From Rhodanobacteraceae bacterium (GTDB taxonomy: Bacteria > Pseudomonadota > Gammaproteobacteria > Xanthomonadales > SZUA-5): a DNA stretch of 64,000 nucleotides. This document shows positions 8,253-18,100 of the stretch, in pieces. Every line of letters begins with the position of its first letter. Within the stretch, counting starts at the first letter, position 1. The translations under genes were made by a program, and so were the position numbers. Where the stretch lies: contig JADKFD010000102.1 in NCBI GenBank assembly GCA_016717705.1, forward strand, positions 26,001 to 90,000, written 5' to 3'. Under the pieces are notes generated by a model. That model did no database searches. It saw only the letters and a program-made list of their open reading frames with translations, and was not told the DNA's origin.

Positions 8253-9521
8253 CTACAGCGGCGGATACGCCACGCCACTCTTGTAGGTCATCGCCGGCTT
8301 CTGCAGCACGCGGATGTCGGCCAGCGGATCGCCGTCGACGACCACGATGTCGGCGTAGTGGCCCGGCGTCAGAGAACCGATGTCGGCGCTCAGACCGAGC
8401 ACCCGCGCGCCGTTGCGCGTCGCCGACTGGATGGCCACATTGGCGGGCATGCCGGCATTCACCATCAGCTCGAATTCGCGCGCATTCCTGCCGTGCGGCG
8501 AAACGCCGGTGTCGGTGCCGAAGGCGATCTTGACGCCGGCCTGGTAGGCGCGCTTGAAGTTTGCGGCCAGCAGCGGGCCGATGCTGCGTGCCTTGGCGGC
8601 GACCATCGGCGGGAACTGGTCGGCCTTGGCGCCGACCCAGTCGCCGGCCAGCAAGGTCGGCACCAGCCAGGTGCCGTGTTCCTTGATCAACGGGATCAGA
8701 TCGCCTTCCAGGTAACTGCCGTGTTCGATGGTGGTGACGCCCGCCAGGATGGCGCGGCGGATGCCTTCGGCGCCGTGGGCGTGGGCGGCGACCGTGAAAC
8801 CGTAGTCCTTCGCTGCGGCGACGATGGCATTGGCCTCTTCCTGGGTGAACTGCGGGTTGAGGCCGTTCTTGGCGTAGGACAGCACGCCGCCGGTGGCGGT
8901 GATCTTGATCAGGTCGGAGCCTTCCTTGTAGCGGTAGCGCACCGCGGCATAGGCATCTTCCGGCCCGTTGATCACGCCTTCGCGCGGCCCGGGCTTGCCG
9001 GCCAGATCGCGATTGCTGCCATTGGTCGGATCGGCATGGCCGCCGGTGGTGGCGATCGATTTGCCGGCAGTGTAGATGCGCGGGCCTTCGGCAATACCCT
9101 GGTTGATGGCATTGCGCACCGCGACGCTGGCGCCGTCGACATCGCCCAGATCACGGATGGTGGTGAAGCCGGCGCGCAGCGTCTTTTTCGCATTCAGCGC
9201 GCCGCGCAGCGCGTAATCGCCGGCATTCAGCCGATAGCCCTCGGTGTAGCTCGCCGGACCCGCCTCGTTGTCGCTGATGTGGGTGTGCAGATCGATCAGA
9301 CCGGGCAGGCAGACCTGGGCGCTGTGGTCGACAAATTCCGCCCCGGCCGCGGGCCTGCCGGGCGTCAATGCACGGATGCGGCCATCGGTGATTTCGAGCG
9401 TGTGCGGTCCCAGCAAGCTGGCATTCTCCGCGTCGAAGACCTTGCCACAGGCAATGGTGAGCGCATCAGCGGGTGCCGATGCCGCGACGATGATGACCAG
9501 GGCGAGCGGGGCGTGGCGCAT
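8253..9521 (-). CDS. Exported metal-dependent amidohydrolase (imidazolonepropionase/prolidase-like)
   Basis: This is a 422-residue amidohydrolase-superfamily protein with a signal peptide (MRHAPLALVIIVAASAPADA). The metal-binding His-x-His is in LIDLHTHISDNEAG. Further superfamily landmarks are the Lys region DLIKITATGGVLSY, the His residues in FTVAAHAHGAEGI and VTTIEHGSYLEGD, and the Asp in KIAFGTDTGVSPHG, with the usual GHYADIVVVDGDPL near the C-terminus. Such periplasmic enzymes act on Xaa-Pro dipeptides or N-acyl amino acids. The exact substrate is not predictable. An ATG at 9530 is an alternative start. It sits among four exported peptidase-type genes on the same strand. Confidence 0.88.
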   Translation of the reverse strand: MRHAPLALVIIVAASAPADALTIACGKVFDAENASLLGPHTLEITDGRIRALTPGRPAAGAEFVDHSAQVCLPGLIDLHTHISDNEAGPASYTEGYRLNAGDYALRGALNAKKTLRAGFTTIRDLGDVDGASVAVRNAINQGIAEGPRIYTAGKSIATTGGHADPTNGSNRDLAGKPGPREGVINGPEDAYAAVRYRYKEGSDLIKITATGGVLSYAKNGLNPQFTQEEANAIVAAAKDYGFTVAAHAHGAEGIRRAILAGVTTIEHGSYLEGDLIPLIKEHGTWLVPTLLAGDWVGAKADQFPPMVAAKARSIGPLLAANFKRAYQAGVKIAFGTDTGVSPHGRNAREFELMVNAGMPANVAIQSATRNGARVLGLSADIGSLTPGHYADIVVVDGDPLADIRVLQKPAMTYKSGVAYPPL

Positions 9522-9620
9522 GGGCAACATCCGGTAGGAGAACGAGCGCGCGAGTATCGGGCGCCGCCCCGGCGACAGCAATCGTCGACGCACAGCGCAG
9601 GTTTGCGAGCTTCCAACTGC

Positions 9621-9661
9621 AGAAAGGAAAAACCCGCCGGAGGCTTGCGCTTCCGGCGGGT
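9621..9661 (-). terminator. Rho-independent terminator after the M13 peptidase gene
   Basis: On the minus strand, acccgccgga (9661-9652 complement) pairs with tccggcgggt (9641-9632 complement) around a 10-nt loop. It is followed at once by tttttccttt. It lies 28 bp past the M13 peptidase stop codon, so it should end that transcript before the amidohydrolase gene. Confidence 0.8.
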
Positions 9662-9688
9662 CGGGTTACTCGGCAATGGCCTGAAGGC

Positions 9689-11804
9689 TTACCAGATGGC
9701 GATGCGCTGGTCGTCGCTGCGCACCATCGGGTCGCCGGCCTTGCAGCCGAAGGCGGCGGCGAAGATCGGCATGTTGCTCGGTGCGCCATTGGCGCGGAAG
9801 CCAGCCGGCGCATGCGAGTCGGTCACCAGACGCACGCTCATTTCCTTGTCGGTGAAGCCGCGGCGCCACACCGTTGCCCAGTTGATGAAGAAGCGCTGGT
9901 CCTGGGTCATGCCGTCGGTCATCGGGTCCTTGAAATCGGCGCCGGACGCGAGCTTGAGGGCGTCATACGCAACCGTCAGGCCACCGAGGTCGGCGATGTT
10001 CTCGCCCAGCGTGAGCTTGCCGTTGACCATCTTGCCCGGCTGCGCTTCGTAGCTGTTGAACTGCTCGACGAGCATTGCGGTCTTGGCCGAGAAGCCCTCG
10101 GCATCGGCCGGCTGCCACCAGTTGGCGAAGCTGCCCTTGGCGTCGAAGCGGCTGCCCTGATCGTCGTAGCCGTGCAGCATTTCGTGGCCGATCACCGCGC
10201 CGATACCGCCGTAGTTGGTGGCCAGGTCCGCGCTCGGATCGAAGAACGGCGGCTGCAGGATGGCGGCCGGGAACACGATCTCGTTCTGCAGCGGGTTGTA
10301 ATAGGCGTTCACCGTCTGCGGCGTCATGCCCCACTCGGACTTGTCCTTGGGCTTGCCGATCTTCGCCATGTCGTAGGCGTGGTTGTACTTGGCGACCGCC
10401 ATGATGTTGGCGACATAGCTGTCGCGCGTGGTGCTCAGGCCCGCCCAGTCGCGCCACTTGTCCGGGTAACCGATCTTCGGCGTGAAGCTGGCCCACTTTC
10501 TCGAGTGCCTTGGCCTTGGTTTCCGGGCTCATCCACGCCAGGTTTTCGAGCCGACCTTTCAGTGCGGTCGACAGGTTGGCGACGAGCTTCTCCATCTGCG
10601 CCTTGGATTCCGGCGGAAACGACACTTCGACGTAGATCTGGCCGAGCGCATCGCCGACGGTGCCATTGACGGTGTCGAGCACGCGCTTCCAGCGCGCCTT
10701 CTGTTCCTGCTGTCCGCGCAGGGTCTTGCCATAGAACTCGAAGTTCAGGTTGTCGAAGGCCTGGCTCAGGTACGGCGCGGCGCTGTCGATGGTGTGAAAG
10801 CGCAGGTAGGCCTGCCAGTCGCCGATCGCGGTGTCCTTGAGCATGCCGTTCAGCGTCTCGAAGAAGGCCGGATTGGACAGCGAGAACTGCTCCGGCGCGG
10901 CGACTCCGTTGGCGCTGAAGAAATCCGCCCACGGCAGCATCGGCGTCTTGGCGTCCGCGTCGGCGATGCTGACCGGGTTGTAGAACTTGGAAACGTCGCG
11001 CGACATTTCCTCGCTGGAATAGGAAACCTCGGCGAGCTTGGTTTCGATCGCCATGATCGTTGCGGCCTGCGCCTTGGCAGTCGCCTCGTCGGCACCTGCG
11101 AGCTTCAAGGTCGCCTCGATATGGGCCTGGTAGGCCTCGCGCTCGGCCTTGTGCTCGTCGCCGAAGTAGTAGCCCTTGTCGGGCAGGCCGAGGCCATCCT
11201 GGGTGACGTAGGCGATGACCTTGGTGGAGTCCTTGAAATCGGACTCGCTGCCGAAACCGAACAAGGCACCGCGACCTTCGGCGTGCGATTCGCGGATGAA
11301 CCTGGCGAGATCTTCAGGCGTCGCCAGGGCGGCGATCTGGTCGAGCAGCGGCTGGATCGGCGTGATGCCGGCGGCATCGATGGCCGCCTGGTCCATGCCG
11401 GTCGCCCAGAAATCGCCGATCACCTTTTCGACGCCAGCGACATCCTTCTTCACCGCGAGCTTCTCGACGATCTGCTTCTGCACGCCCAGGCTGCGCTCGC
11501 CGAGCATTTCGAAACTGCCCCAGGTGGTGCGGTCGGCCGGCACCGGGTTGGCCGCCAGCCACTTGCTGTTGACGTGTGCATTCAAGTCGGTGCAAGCGCC
11601 GATGGTGTCGTCGAGTTCGCTGACCTTGAACGCCGGCAACTGCGGCAGGCTGGCGCTGTCGATGGTCAGCTTCTCGGGTGCCGGCGCTGCTGCGGGTGCT
11701 GCGCTTGGCGCTGCGGCGGGCGGAGCGGCGTCCTGGCTGCAGGCAGCGACGGTGAGGGCAGCGAACAGGGCAAGTGACAGAGGTTTGAGCGCGGACTGGA
11801 TCAC
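9689..11804 (-). CDS. M13 (neprilysin-family) zinc metallopeptidase lipoprotein (frame broken near 10493)
   Basis: This is a cell-envelope oligopeptidase of the PepO/neprilysin family, about 704 residues when the frame is repaired. The N-terminus is a lipoprotein signal with lipobox TVAACSQ. The N-terminal M13 domain is read from 11804. The catalytic half (GAVIGHEMLHGYDDQGSRFD, then LTLGENIADLGGLTVAYDAL) is in another frame. The second part carries the HExxH zinc site and the ExxxD motif, so the active site is complete. Removing one G/C from the run at 10492-10494 joins ALEKVASFTPKIGYPDKW exactly as the family expects. It is followed by a terminator and lies next to an M3 peptidase lipoprotein. 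Confidence 0.88.
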
Positions 11805-12104
11805 GAATTTACCTTGGGCAATGAGATTGGGCGAAGCGCCAGCTTTGAAGGCGCAACCGCGGGCGGCGGCGGAAACTACCGCAATTCACCGCAAAAGCGA
11901 TGAGCCGTTGGTCATGGGTGGGAGGTGACGGCGACGCCTGTTTATGGACGACGAACGCGGGTGAAGGCATCGTGCGCAAGCGCGCTCCTGCAATTCTGCC
12001 GTTGACCGGCGTAGGTCGCGTGCCGCGAGCGCGCTCCGCGTCGCTCACAGGCCCGCCACGAAATTCAACGCAACCATCTGTGGGAAGTGCGCGCGCCCGC
12101 GGTG
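11805..12104. other. Intergenic region between the M13 and M3 peptidase genes, with a REP-like sequence
   Basis: No gene is supported here. A REP-like stretch (gcgcaagcgcgctcctgcaa at 11974-11993) resembles the copies at 40529-40617 and 49453-49479. The rest holds the M13 gene's upstream region on the minus strand. No clear promoter was found. Confidence 0.45.
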
Positions 12105-14294
12105 CTATTTCCCGGCGGCCGGGTTGCTGATCGGAAACGCGCGGTCGCGCAACAAGGCATCGATGCCGGCATCGTGTCCACGGAACGCACGGTAGGCTTC
12201 GGCCGGATCGACCTTGTTGCGCGGCGCGAACAGGTTGTCGACCATTTTCTTCGCAAGTTCCTTGTCGTAGAAACCACCCGGCGCTTCGGCGAAAGCCTCG
12301 GCGGCATCCGCGGTCAGCACTTCGGCCCACAGGTAGCCGTAGTAACCCGCCGCGTAGCCCTCGCCGGAAAACACGTGGCCGAACTGCGGCGTGCGATGGC
12401 GCATCACGACTTCCCCGGGCATGCCCATTGCCGCCAGCGTGTCGCGCTCGAAGGCGTCAGGGTCCACGCCCTTGGGATCGATCATGTGCAACTTGAGGTC
12501 GATCATCGCGCTGGCCAGGTATTCGGTGGTGCCGAAGCCCTGATTGAAGCTGGCCGAACGCTTGAGCTTGTCGACCAGTTCCGCCGGCATCGGCTCGCCG
12601 GTCTCGACGTGGCGGAAGAACTGGTTGACCACCGGCTCGGTGAACAGCCAGCGCTCCAGCAACTGCGACTGGAATTCGGTGTAATCGCGCACACCCATGT
12701 TCTGGCTCGGGTATTCGACATTCGACGACAGCGCGTGCAGCGCGTGGCCAAATTCGTGGAAGAAGGTGGTGGCATCGTCCCAGGACACCAGGATCGGTTC
12801 GCCCGGCGCGCCCTTGATGAAGTTCGAGTTGTTGCTGATCAGCACGCTGGGCTCGCCGTGCAGCAGATCGTGGTTGCGATACGCCGAGGCCCAGGCGCCG
12901 GAGCGCTTGCCCGGGCGCGCGTACGGATCCAGATACCAGAGACCAACCAGCTTGCCGCTGCCGCGGCTGCTGACTTCCCACACCTTCACGTCCGGGTGGT
13001 AGACCGGGACGCTGCCAGCGGCGACCGGCTTGAAATCGAAACCAAACAGCTCTCCGGCCACATAGAACATGGCCTGTGTCAGCTGCTCCAGATTGAGGTA
13101 CTTCTTCACCGCTTCGCTGTCGTAGGCGTAGCGCTCGGTGCGCACTTTCTCGGCGTAATAGCGGTAGTCCCAGGGCTCGATGGTGATGCCGGCGCCTTCG
13201 CTGTCGGCGATCTTCTGCATGTCGGCGACTTCTTCCTTGACCCGGGCGATGGCCGCCGGCCACACCGCTTCCATCAGGCCCATGGCCGCCTGCGGCGTCT
13301 TCGCCATCAGGCTCTGGGTGCGCCACTGGGCATAATTCTCGTAGCCCAGCAGGCGCGAGCGCTCGTAGCGCAGCTCCAGAATCTTGGTGATCAGCGCGTT
13401 GTTGTCGTGCGCATCGCCGTTGTCGCCGCGGCTGTAGTAGGTACGCCAGACTTTCTCGCGCAGATCGCGCACGGTCGAATAGGTCAGGAACGGGTCCATC
13501 GACGAACGCGTGTTCAGCACCGCGTATTTGCCGGGCTGTTCCTTGCTCGCAGCAAGGGCCGCAGCCGCCTTGGTGAAGGATTCCGGCAGGCCGCCGAGCT
13601 GCGTGTCGTCGAGGTAGGTGACGTAAGCCTCCTCGTCGGCCAGGACATTGTTGGAGAAACTCGTGTAGAGCCCGGCCAGTTCCTTGTTGATGGCGGCGTA
13701 ACGCTCGCGCGCCGCGCCGGTCAACTGCGCGCCGCTGGCGCGAAAGAAGTCGTAAGTGACCTGCACCAGACGCTGCTGGTCCGGTCGCAGGGTGGCGAAT
13801 TCGGCGCCGTTGCGCACTGCTTCGATGCGCGCAAACAGCTTCTCATTCTGCGCGATGCTGGACTCGTAGTCGGCATAGATCTGGGTCACCTCGCCCTGCA
13901 CCGCACGAAATTCGTCGGAGGAGAGATTGCCCATGTAGATGCCGAAGTAGACCTCGGCGCGATAGATCAGGTCGCCCGAGCGTTCGATGGCGACCAGGGT
14001 GTTCTCGAAGGTGGGCGGCTCGGTCTGTGCGGCGATTGCATCCAGTTGCTTGAGATGCGCGGCGATCGCCGCTTCCATCGCCGGCTTGACCTGACTGACC
14101 TGCATCTGGTCGAAGGCGGGTACGCCGCCGTAGGGCCCCTTCCACTCCGCCAGCATCGGGTTGCTGGCGCTGTCTGGCGCTGCCACTGCAACAGTCGGCG
14201 CGGACGCCGGAGCAGGCGCCTTGGCCTGTTCACCGCAACCCACCAGCGTCGTCAATCCCAACGCCAGTGCCGCGCCAAAAGTGCAATGTCGCAT
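12105..14294 (-). CDS. M3-family oligopeptidase (peptidyl-dipeptidase Dcp-like) lipoprotein
   Basis: This is a 729-residue zinc peptidase of the thimet oligopeptidase/Dcp family, which releases dipeptides from oligopeptide C-termini. The N-terminus is a lipoprotein signal (ALALGLTTLVGCGEQ), placing it in the periplasm or envelope. The catalytic motif is TTFFHEFGHALHALSS (HExxH), with the downstream Glu in DYTEFQSQLLE as third zinc ligand. Further M3 signatures are GLWYLDPYARPGKRSGAW and FGHVFSGEGYAAGYYGYLW. Length is normal for the family, and the frame is unbroken. With the M13 enzyme it suggests envelope degradation of peptides produced by the nearby secreted protease. Confidence 0.92.
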   Translation of the reverse strand: MRHCTFGAALALGLTTLVGCGEQAKAPAPASAPTVAVAAPDSASNPMLAEWKGPYGGVPAFDQMQVSQVKPAMEAAIAAHLKQLDAIAAQTEPPTFENTLVAIERSGDLIYRAEVYFGIYMGNLSSDEFRAVQGEVTQIYADYESSIAQNEKLFARIEAVRNGAEFATLRPDQQRLVQVTYDFFRASGAQLTGAARERYAAINKELAGLYTSFSNNVLADEEAYVTYLDDTQLGGLPESFTKAAAALAASKEQPGKYAVLNTRSSMDPFLTYSTVRDLREKVWRTYYSRGDNGDAHDNNALITKILELRYERSRLLGYENYAQWRTQSLMAKTPQAAMGLMEAVWPAAIARVKEEVADMQKIADSEGAGITIEPWDYRYYAEKVRTERYAYDSEAVKKYLNLEQLTQAMFYVAGELFGFDFKPVAAGSVPVYHPDVKVWEVSSRGSGKLVGLWYLDPYARPGKRSGAWASAYRNHDLLHGEPSVLISNNSNFIKGAPGEPILVSWDDATTFFHEFGHALHALSSNVEYPSQNMGVRDYTEFQSQLLERWLFTEPVVNQFFRHVETGEPMPAELVDKLKRSASFNQGFGTTEYLASAMIDLKLHMIDPKGVDPDAFERDTLAAMGMPGEVVMRHRTPQFGHVFSGEGYAAGYYGYLWAEVLTADAAEAFAEAPGGFYDKELAKKMVDNLFAPRNKVDPAEAYRAFRGHDAGIDALLRDRAFPISNPAAGK

Positions 14295-14624
14295 CCGTGA
14301 AGTCTCCCATTGTCGTTGCAGAAGGGCACGGCGAACGCGCCGCCATGAAGGCCGCCGACCTTAACCGCAGCAGCGGCGGCGGCAAGGGCCAAAGGTCATG
14401 GCTGCGGGGAATGAGCGACTGCGCGAGCGATGAACGCGATCGCCTGCCGGCGTCGTTTTCTAGGCCTCTGAACCGGGTTCGAATCCGGCCGCACCTGCGG
14501 CGCGGCGGCACCTGTTGGAGACCGTCAGGCGGGCCCGATGTGACCGGGTGTGCTGATCGGTTCGGACCTGCCAGCCGGTGGCGCGGGCCGGAGGCCAGGC
14601 GCCCGATGTTGTTGGTCAGGGACG
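14295..14624. other. Intergenic region between pilE and the M3 peptidase gene
   Basis: This 330-bp gap has no supported gene. It includes the upstream region of the minus-strand M3 peptidase and the 3' side of pilE. A 16-bp near-palindrome ccgggttcgaatccgg at 14473-14488 looks like a tRNA T-arm, but no tRNA fold surrounds it. Several G+C-rich inverted segments (for example around 14585-14600) could act as a transcript end for pilE, without a T-run. Confidence 0.35.
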
Positions 14625-15038
14625 TCAGCAACTGCCGTTCGTCTCCGAACCAGAGAAGCCACGGGCGCCAACATTGTTGACGGTCAGATTGCCGCAGCGG
14701 TCGCCCACCTGATCGCCAGCCGGCGTTGCCGTCAGGGTAAAGGTCTGGCCAGTGGCATCCACCACGATGGCCAGCGTGTAGTGACCCGCCTCGGAATTGG
14801 TGGTGATCAGATTGAGGCCGGCCGCTGTGGTCAGGTCAGCCGTATACACATTGCGATTGGTATAGAAGCGCTCCTCGGCGGAGGCGACGCGCTGCAACAT
14901 TTCGCGTCCGTCGGCGCGACGCGCCCGGAACATGGAATTCTGATACGAGGGGATTGCAATGGCTGCCAGGATGGCGACGATGGCGATCGTGATGACCAGT
15001 TCAATCAGGGTAAAACCGCGCTTTCGTCCGTGCATCAC
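14625..15038 (-). CDS. pilE: Type IV pilin-like protein PilE
   Basis: This is a 137-residue type IV pilin-like protein. The prepilin peptidase site is RGFTLIELVITIAIVAILAA, with Gly before the N-methylated Phe and Glu at +5. The conserved hydrophobic helix continues to AIPSYQNSMFRARRADGREM. The C-terminal globular domain (GQTFTLTATPAGDQVGDRCG) ends with a second Cys (SETNGSC), giving the usual disulfide-bounded D-region. It is the last gene of the minor pilin cluster and lies after pilY1 across a 149-bp gap with two strong hairpins. In Xanthomonadales this PilE acts with FimT, PilV, PilW, PilX and PilY1 in pilus assembly priming, rather than being the major pilin. Confidence 0.9.
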   Translation of the reverse strand: MMHGRKRGFTLIELVITIAIVAILAAIAIPSYQNSMFRARRADGREMLQRVASAEERFYTNRNVYTADLTTAAGLNLITTNSEAGHYTLAIVVDATGQTFTLTATPAGDQVGDRCGNLTVNNVGARGFSGSETNGSC

Positions 15039-15059
15039 TCGCGTACTCCTGGAAGTGAA

Positions 15060-15082
15060 GGAGCCGCCGTGGAGGCGGCTCC
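15060..15082. promoter_or_regulatory. Perfect 9-bp hairpin upstream of pilE
   Basis: The sequence ggagccgcc-gtgga-ggcggctcc forms a perfect stem with a 5-nt loop, 22 bp upstream of the pilE start on the minus strand. No T-run follows. In the transcript it could affect pilE translation or mRNA processing (inference). Confidence 0.5.
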
Positions 15083-15146
15083 GCTATCAGCATTCGACCT
15101 GACCAACTCGGAAGCGGGCAGGTGGCCACAGTTGCACCGACTCGTC

Positions 15147-15182
15147 TGGCCATGCGCCGCGGTTATCCCGCGGGCATGGCCA
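15147..15182. promoter_or_regulatory. Strong 15-bp hairpin just after pilY1
   Basis: tggccatgc (15147-15155) and gcatggcca (15174-15182) pair perfectly. The stem continues with ccgcgg (15157-15162) to ccgcgg (15168-15173) after a one-base bulge at 15156. It begins 6 bp after the pilY1 stop on the minus strand. Without a T-run it is more likely an mRNA-stabilising or partial-termination hairpin than a classic terminator. Confidence 0.55.
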
Positions 15183-15187
15183 GTTGC

Positions 15188-18100
15188 TCAACGCAGAACA
15201 TCGCGCCATGCACCGCGGTGCCAGATGTCGTCGGCGCGACTCAGCGATTCGGTAATCGCATTGATCACCGCCTGATTGACCACGCCACCGGTACCGTCGC
15301 GCTCGGTCAGGCCGGCAATCACGACATTGCCGCCGCCGCGCAGGGTGATCGGATCACCCGGCGGCGTCGATGACGCAACCACACCACCGACGATGCGGGC
15401 GGGCGACGACTCGGTGGGATCGACATAAGCCGAGCCATCGGCCGCGTTGACCACCATCAAGCCATAGCGTGCGCCCGGATCGCAAGGGTCCACGCCCTTG
15501 GGAATGATCGATCGCAGCAACACCTGATTGGAACTGTAGAACGGGAACGGAGAGTCGAGCGAGCGCTCGCCGGGCTCGACCGGGACGTTCAGCCGGATAC
15601 GCCAGCCACGTGGCGTGGTCGGTACCGGTTCGGTGGATGCCGTGACCGTGCGCACCGCGTTGCCCGCCTGGGTGATCTTCTGCACGATCAGCTCGTTGGG
15701 CTTGATCGGATAGGCGGCACAAGCGGTCACGTTGTTGACTGCATCACAGGTGCCGTAGTCCTCGATGCCATAGAAGGACTGCTGCGGAATTGCCGCGGAT
15801 CGATCCGGCAGGCCGATGAACTTGCCAGTGCCGAACACGATGATCGGTTCGCGCCGGGTCGAATCCGCCATCACCGTCGGAGCAGATGCGATCGGCTGAT
15901 CGCCCACCGCAGCGGCGCCGCCGGCACCGTAGGTCTTGAACATCAGATCGACCTTCCAGTCGGAGGGGCTGGCGCCGGACAGGTCGAAGCGCCAGAGGTT
16001 GCCGGCCAGATCGCCGGCGATGGCGACGTCGTCGATGAAGTCGGTGCTGATGTCCATGACGATCGCCTGCGACAGGCCGAAGCTCTGCGTGGCTGCTTGC
16101 GGTGCACTGCTGGTCAGGATTTCGCGGATCAACTGGCCGGTGGCCAGATCGATCACCAGCAGCGAGGTCTGGTTGGCCTTGGACGACAAGCTCGCCGGAT
16201 CGGTCGATTCGGTCGGGAAATAGCCGCTCGACACCAGTGCCACCCACTTGTGGCCGTAATTGATGCGGGCGATGTTGACCGATTCGTAGGTGTAACCGAG
16301 CGACGAACAATGGCGCGAGCCGGCGGCGCAGTCGGCACCGAGGTCGCCTGGCGGCGCCACGTTGCTGAATTCCCACAGGGGCACCGCGGCCAGATCGTTT
16401 TCAGTCGTGCTCGCCGAGGTGGGCGGATTGGTGATGTCGAGCAGATAGACGCCGCGCCCGCCCAGACGCAACGAACTCAGCAGTACGGTTTTCCATTCAC
16501 TGTTGAGGAAGACATCGCTGACCAGCGGCTTGTCATCCGCGGTGGGCGTGAAACCGCCTTCGAACTGCGTCGAGCGGGTCAACCGGAAATTCTCGATGAC
16601 GGTATTGGGCACGTAGGCAAAGCGCTCCTTGCCGTTGGCGCCATCGAAGGCGTGCAGCATGCCGTCATTGGACGCCACGTAGACGGTGGGAGCGCGTGCG
16701 CGGTTGTCGACCTGGTAGGCGGCATAGCTGTTGCCGGCATCCGAGGCCGTGCGCTCCGGCGAACCTATCGGGAAGGTGTCCGGGAAGCCCGCTGTCGGCG
16801 ACGACACGTAGACCGGCTGGCCACGGATCACGGCGCCGAGCACCGAACTGCGCTGGCGGAAGCGCGGCGTCGCGGTGGTTTCGTTGGTGCGGTCGCCGCG
16901 CAGGTACTGCACGCGCTGACTGCCGTAGGCGTCCGCGGTCCAGGTGCCCAGATCGAGGCGGATGGAGGTCGGATCGACGTTCAGGCGCGCCTGCTGCGCC
17001 GTGGTCAGCGAAGACCAGCGGAACGGGGTGCCGGTGCCCGGCGTACCCGACGAGGTAATGAGGACGCGCGAGTCCGGGTCGCGCGGGGTCAGCCCGGTCT
17101 GCGCGGTGCTCGGGCAACTGCCGCCGGTGAGGATGCAGGCCGCATCCCAGATCACGCCGATGCGCTCGCCGGTGAGCGGGTCGAGGCGGTTGCGGGTGAC
17201 GAAACCGGACCAGTCGGTGGTGTCGTAGCCGGCGGTGTAGCCGGTGGTGCCGTCGGTGATGATCGGCAGTGACACCGAGACCGCGGTCGAGGCGCCGCGC
17301 CGCGCGATGATGCTGGCGATGATTTCCTGCAGCGCGGTGATCAGTTCCTCCGGGTTTTTCGCCGAGAGGAAGCGGCCGCGGCTGACCAGCGCCGCATGCC
17401 AGAAGTCGTCGAGCTTGCGCCCGTCATCGCTATCGACGACGGGGTATGGCCATTTCCACGTGCCGGTGCCCTCGCGCAGCGCCGTGTAGATGCCAGGAGT
17501 CTGCGGCAGCGTGCCGTCGAGACCGAAGCTGATGTTGAAGTTGACCAGGTGCGACCAGGTGGCCGGGTCGTTGGCCGGATTCCAGTAGATTTCCTTGTTG
17601 TCGCGCGCGTCGGTGCCGGGGGCGACCGCTGTTCCAAACAGATTGGTCGAGCGATCTGGAATGAACGCCGGTACCTTGAGCTTGGTGGCGTCGTTCGCGG
17701 TGAAGTCCGGGCGCAGATCGGAGGCCCAGTAGTGGAACATCACGTCGGCCAGCGTCGGTTCGATCTGGGTGCCACTGAAGCGGTTGAAGAACTTGTTCTC
17801 GGCGTCGCCCGTGTCGTAGTCGCGGCCGTCTGGCAGCGTGAGCCCGGTATCGAGATAGCGCAGCCCCTGGTCTCCAGTGGGAACGGCGCGCACCGGGGTC
17901 GGCGCCGGATTGCCGCTGTTCCAGAAGCCATCGCTCATGTTGATGTGGAAGTTCTGGCGGCAGCTCAGTTCGCGGTTGAGGTCGCGGTCCCAGTAGGGGT
18001 TGGTGTCGCTGGCGCCGGTCGCATTGGTGAAATAGTTGCCGGTGCGAACACTGGCGGCGACGTTCGGCGTGCCGTTGTTGGCCGGGATGTTGAACAACCA

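Noticed and set aside
8223..10052. 609-codon plus-strand open frame opposite the amidohydrolase gene
   Set aside because: Same reasoning: it mirrors the codon structure of the real minus-strand genes and matches no family.
12087..14300. 737-codon open frame on the plus strand opposite the M3 peptidase gene
   Set aside because: It is antisense to a clearly conserved gene, has no recognisable domain, and is rich in His/Arg/Gly as expected for a shadow frame in G+C-rich DNA.
14473..14488. tRNA T-arm-like sequence ccgggttcgaatccgg
   Set aside because: The 5-bp T stem does not pair correctly, and no acceptor, D or anticodon arm can be built around it on either strand. It may be chance or an old attachment-site remnant, but nothing else supports a tRNA or an island border.
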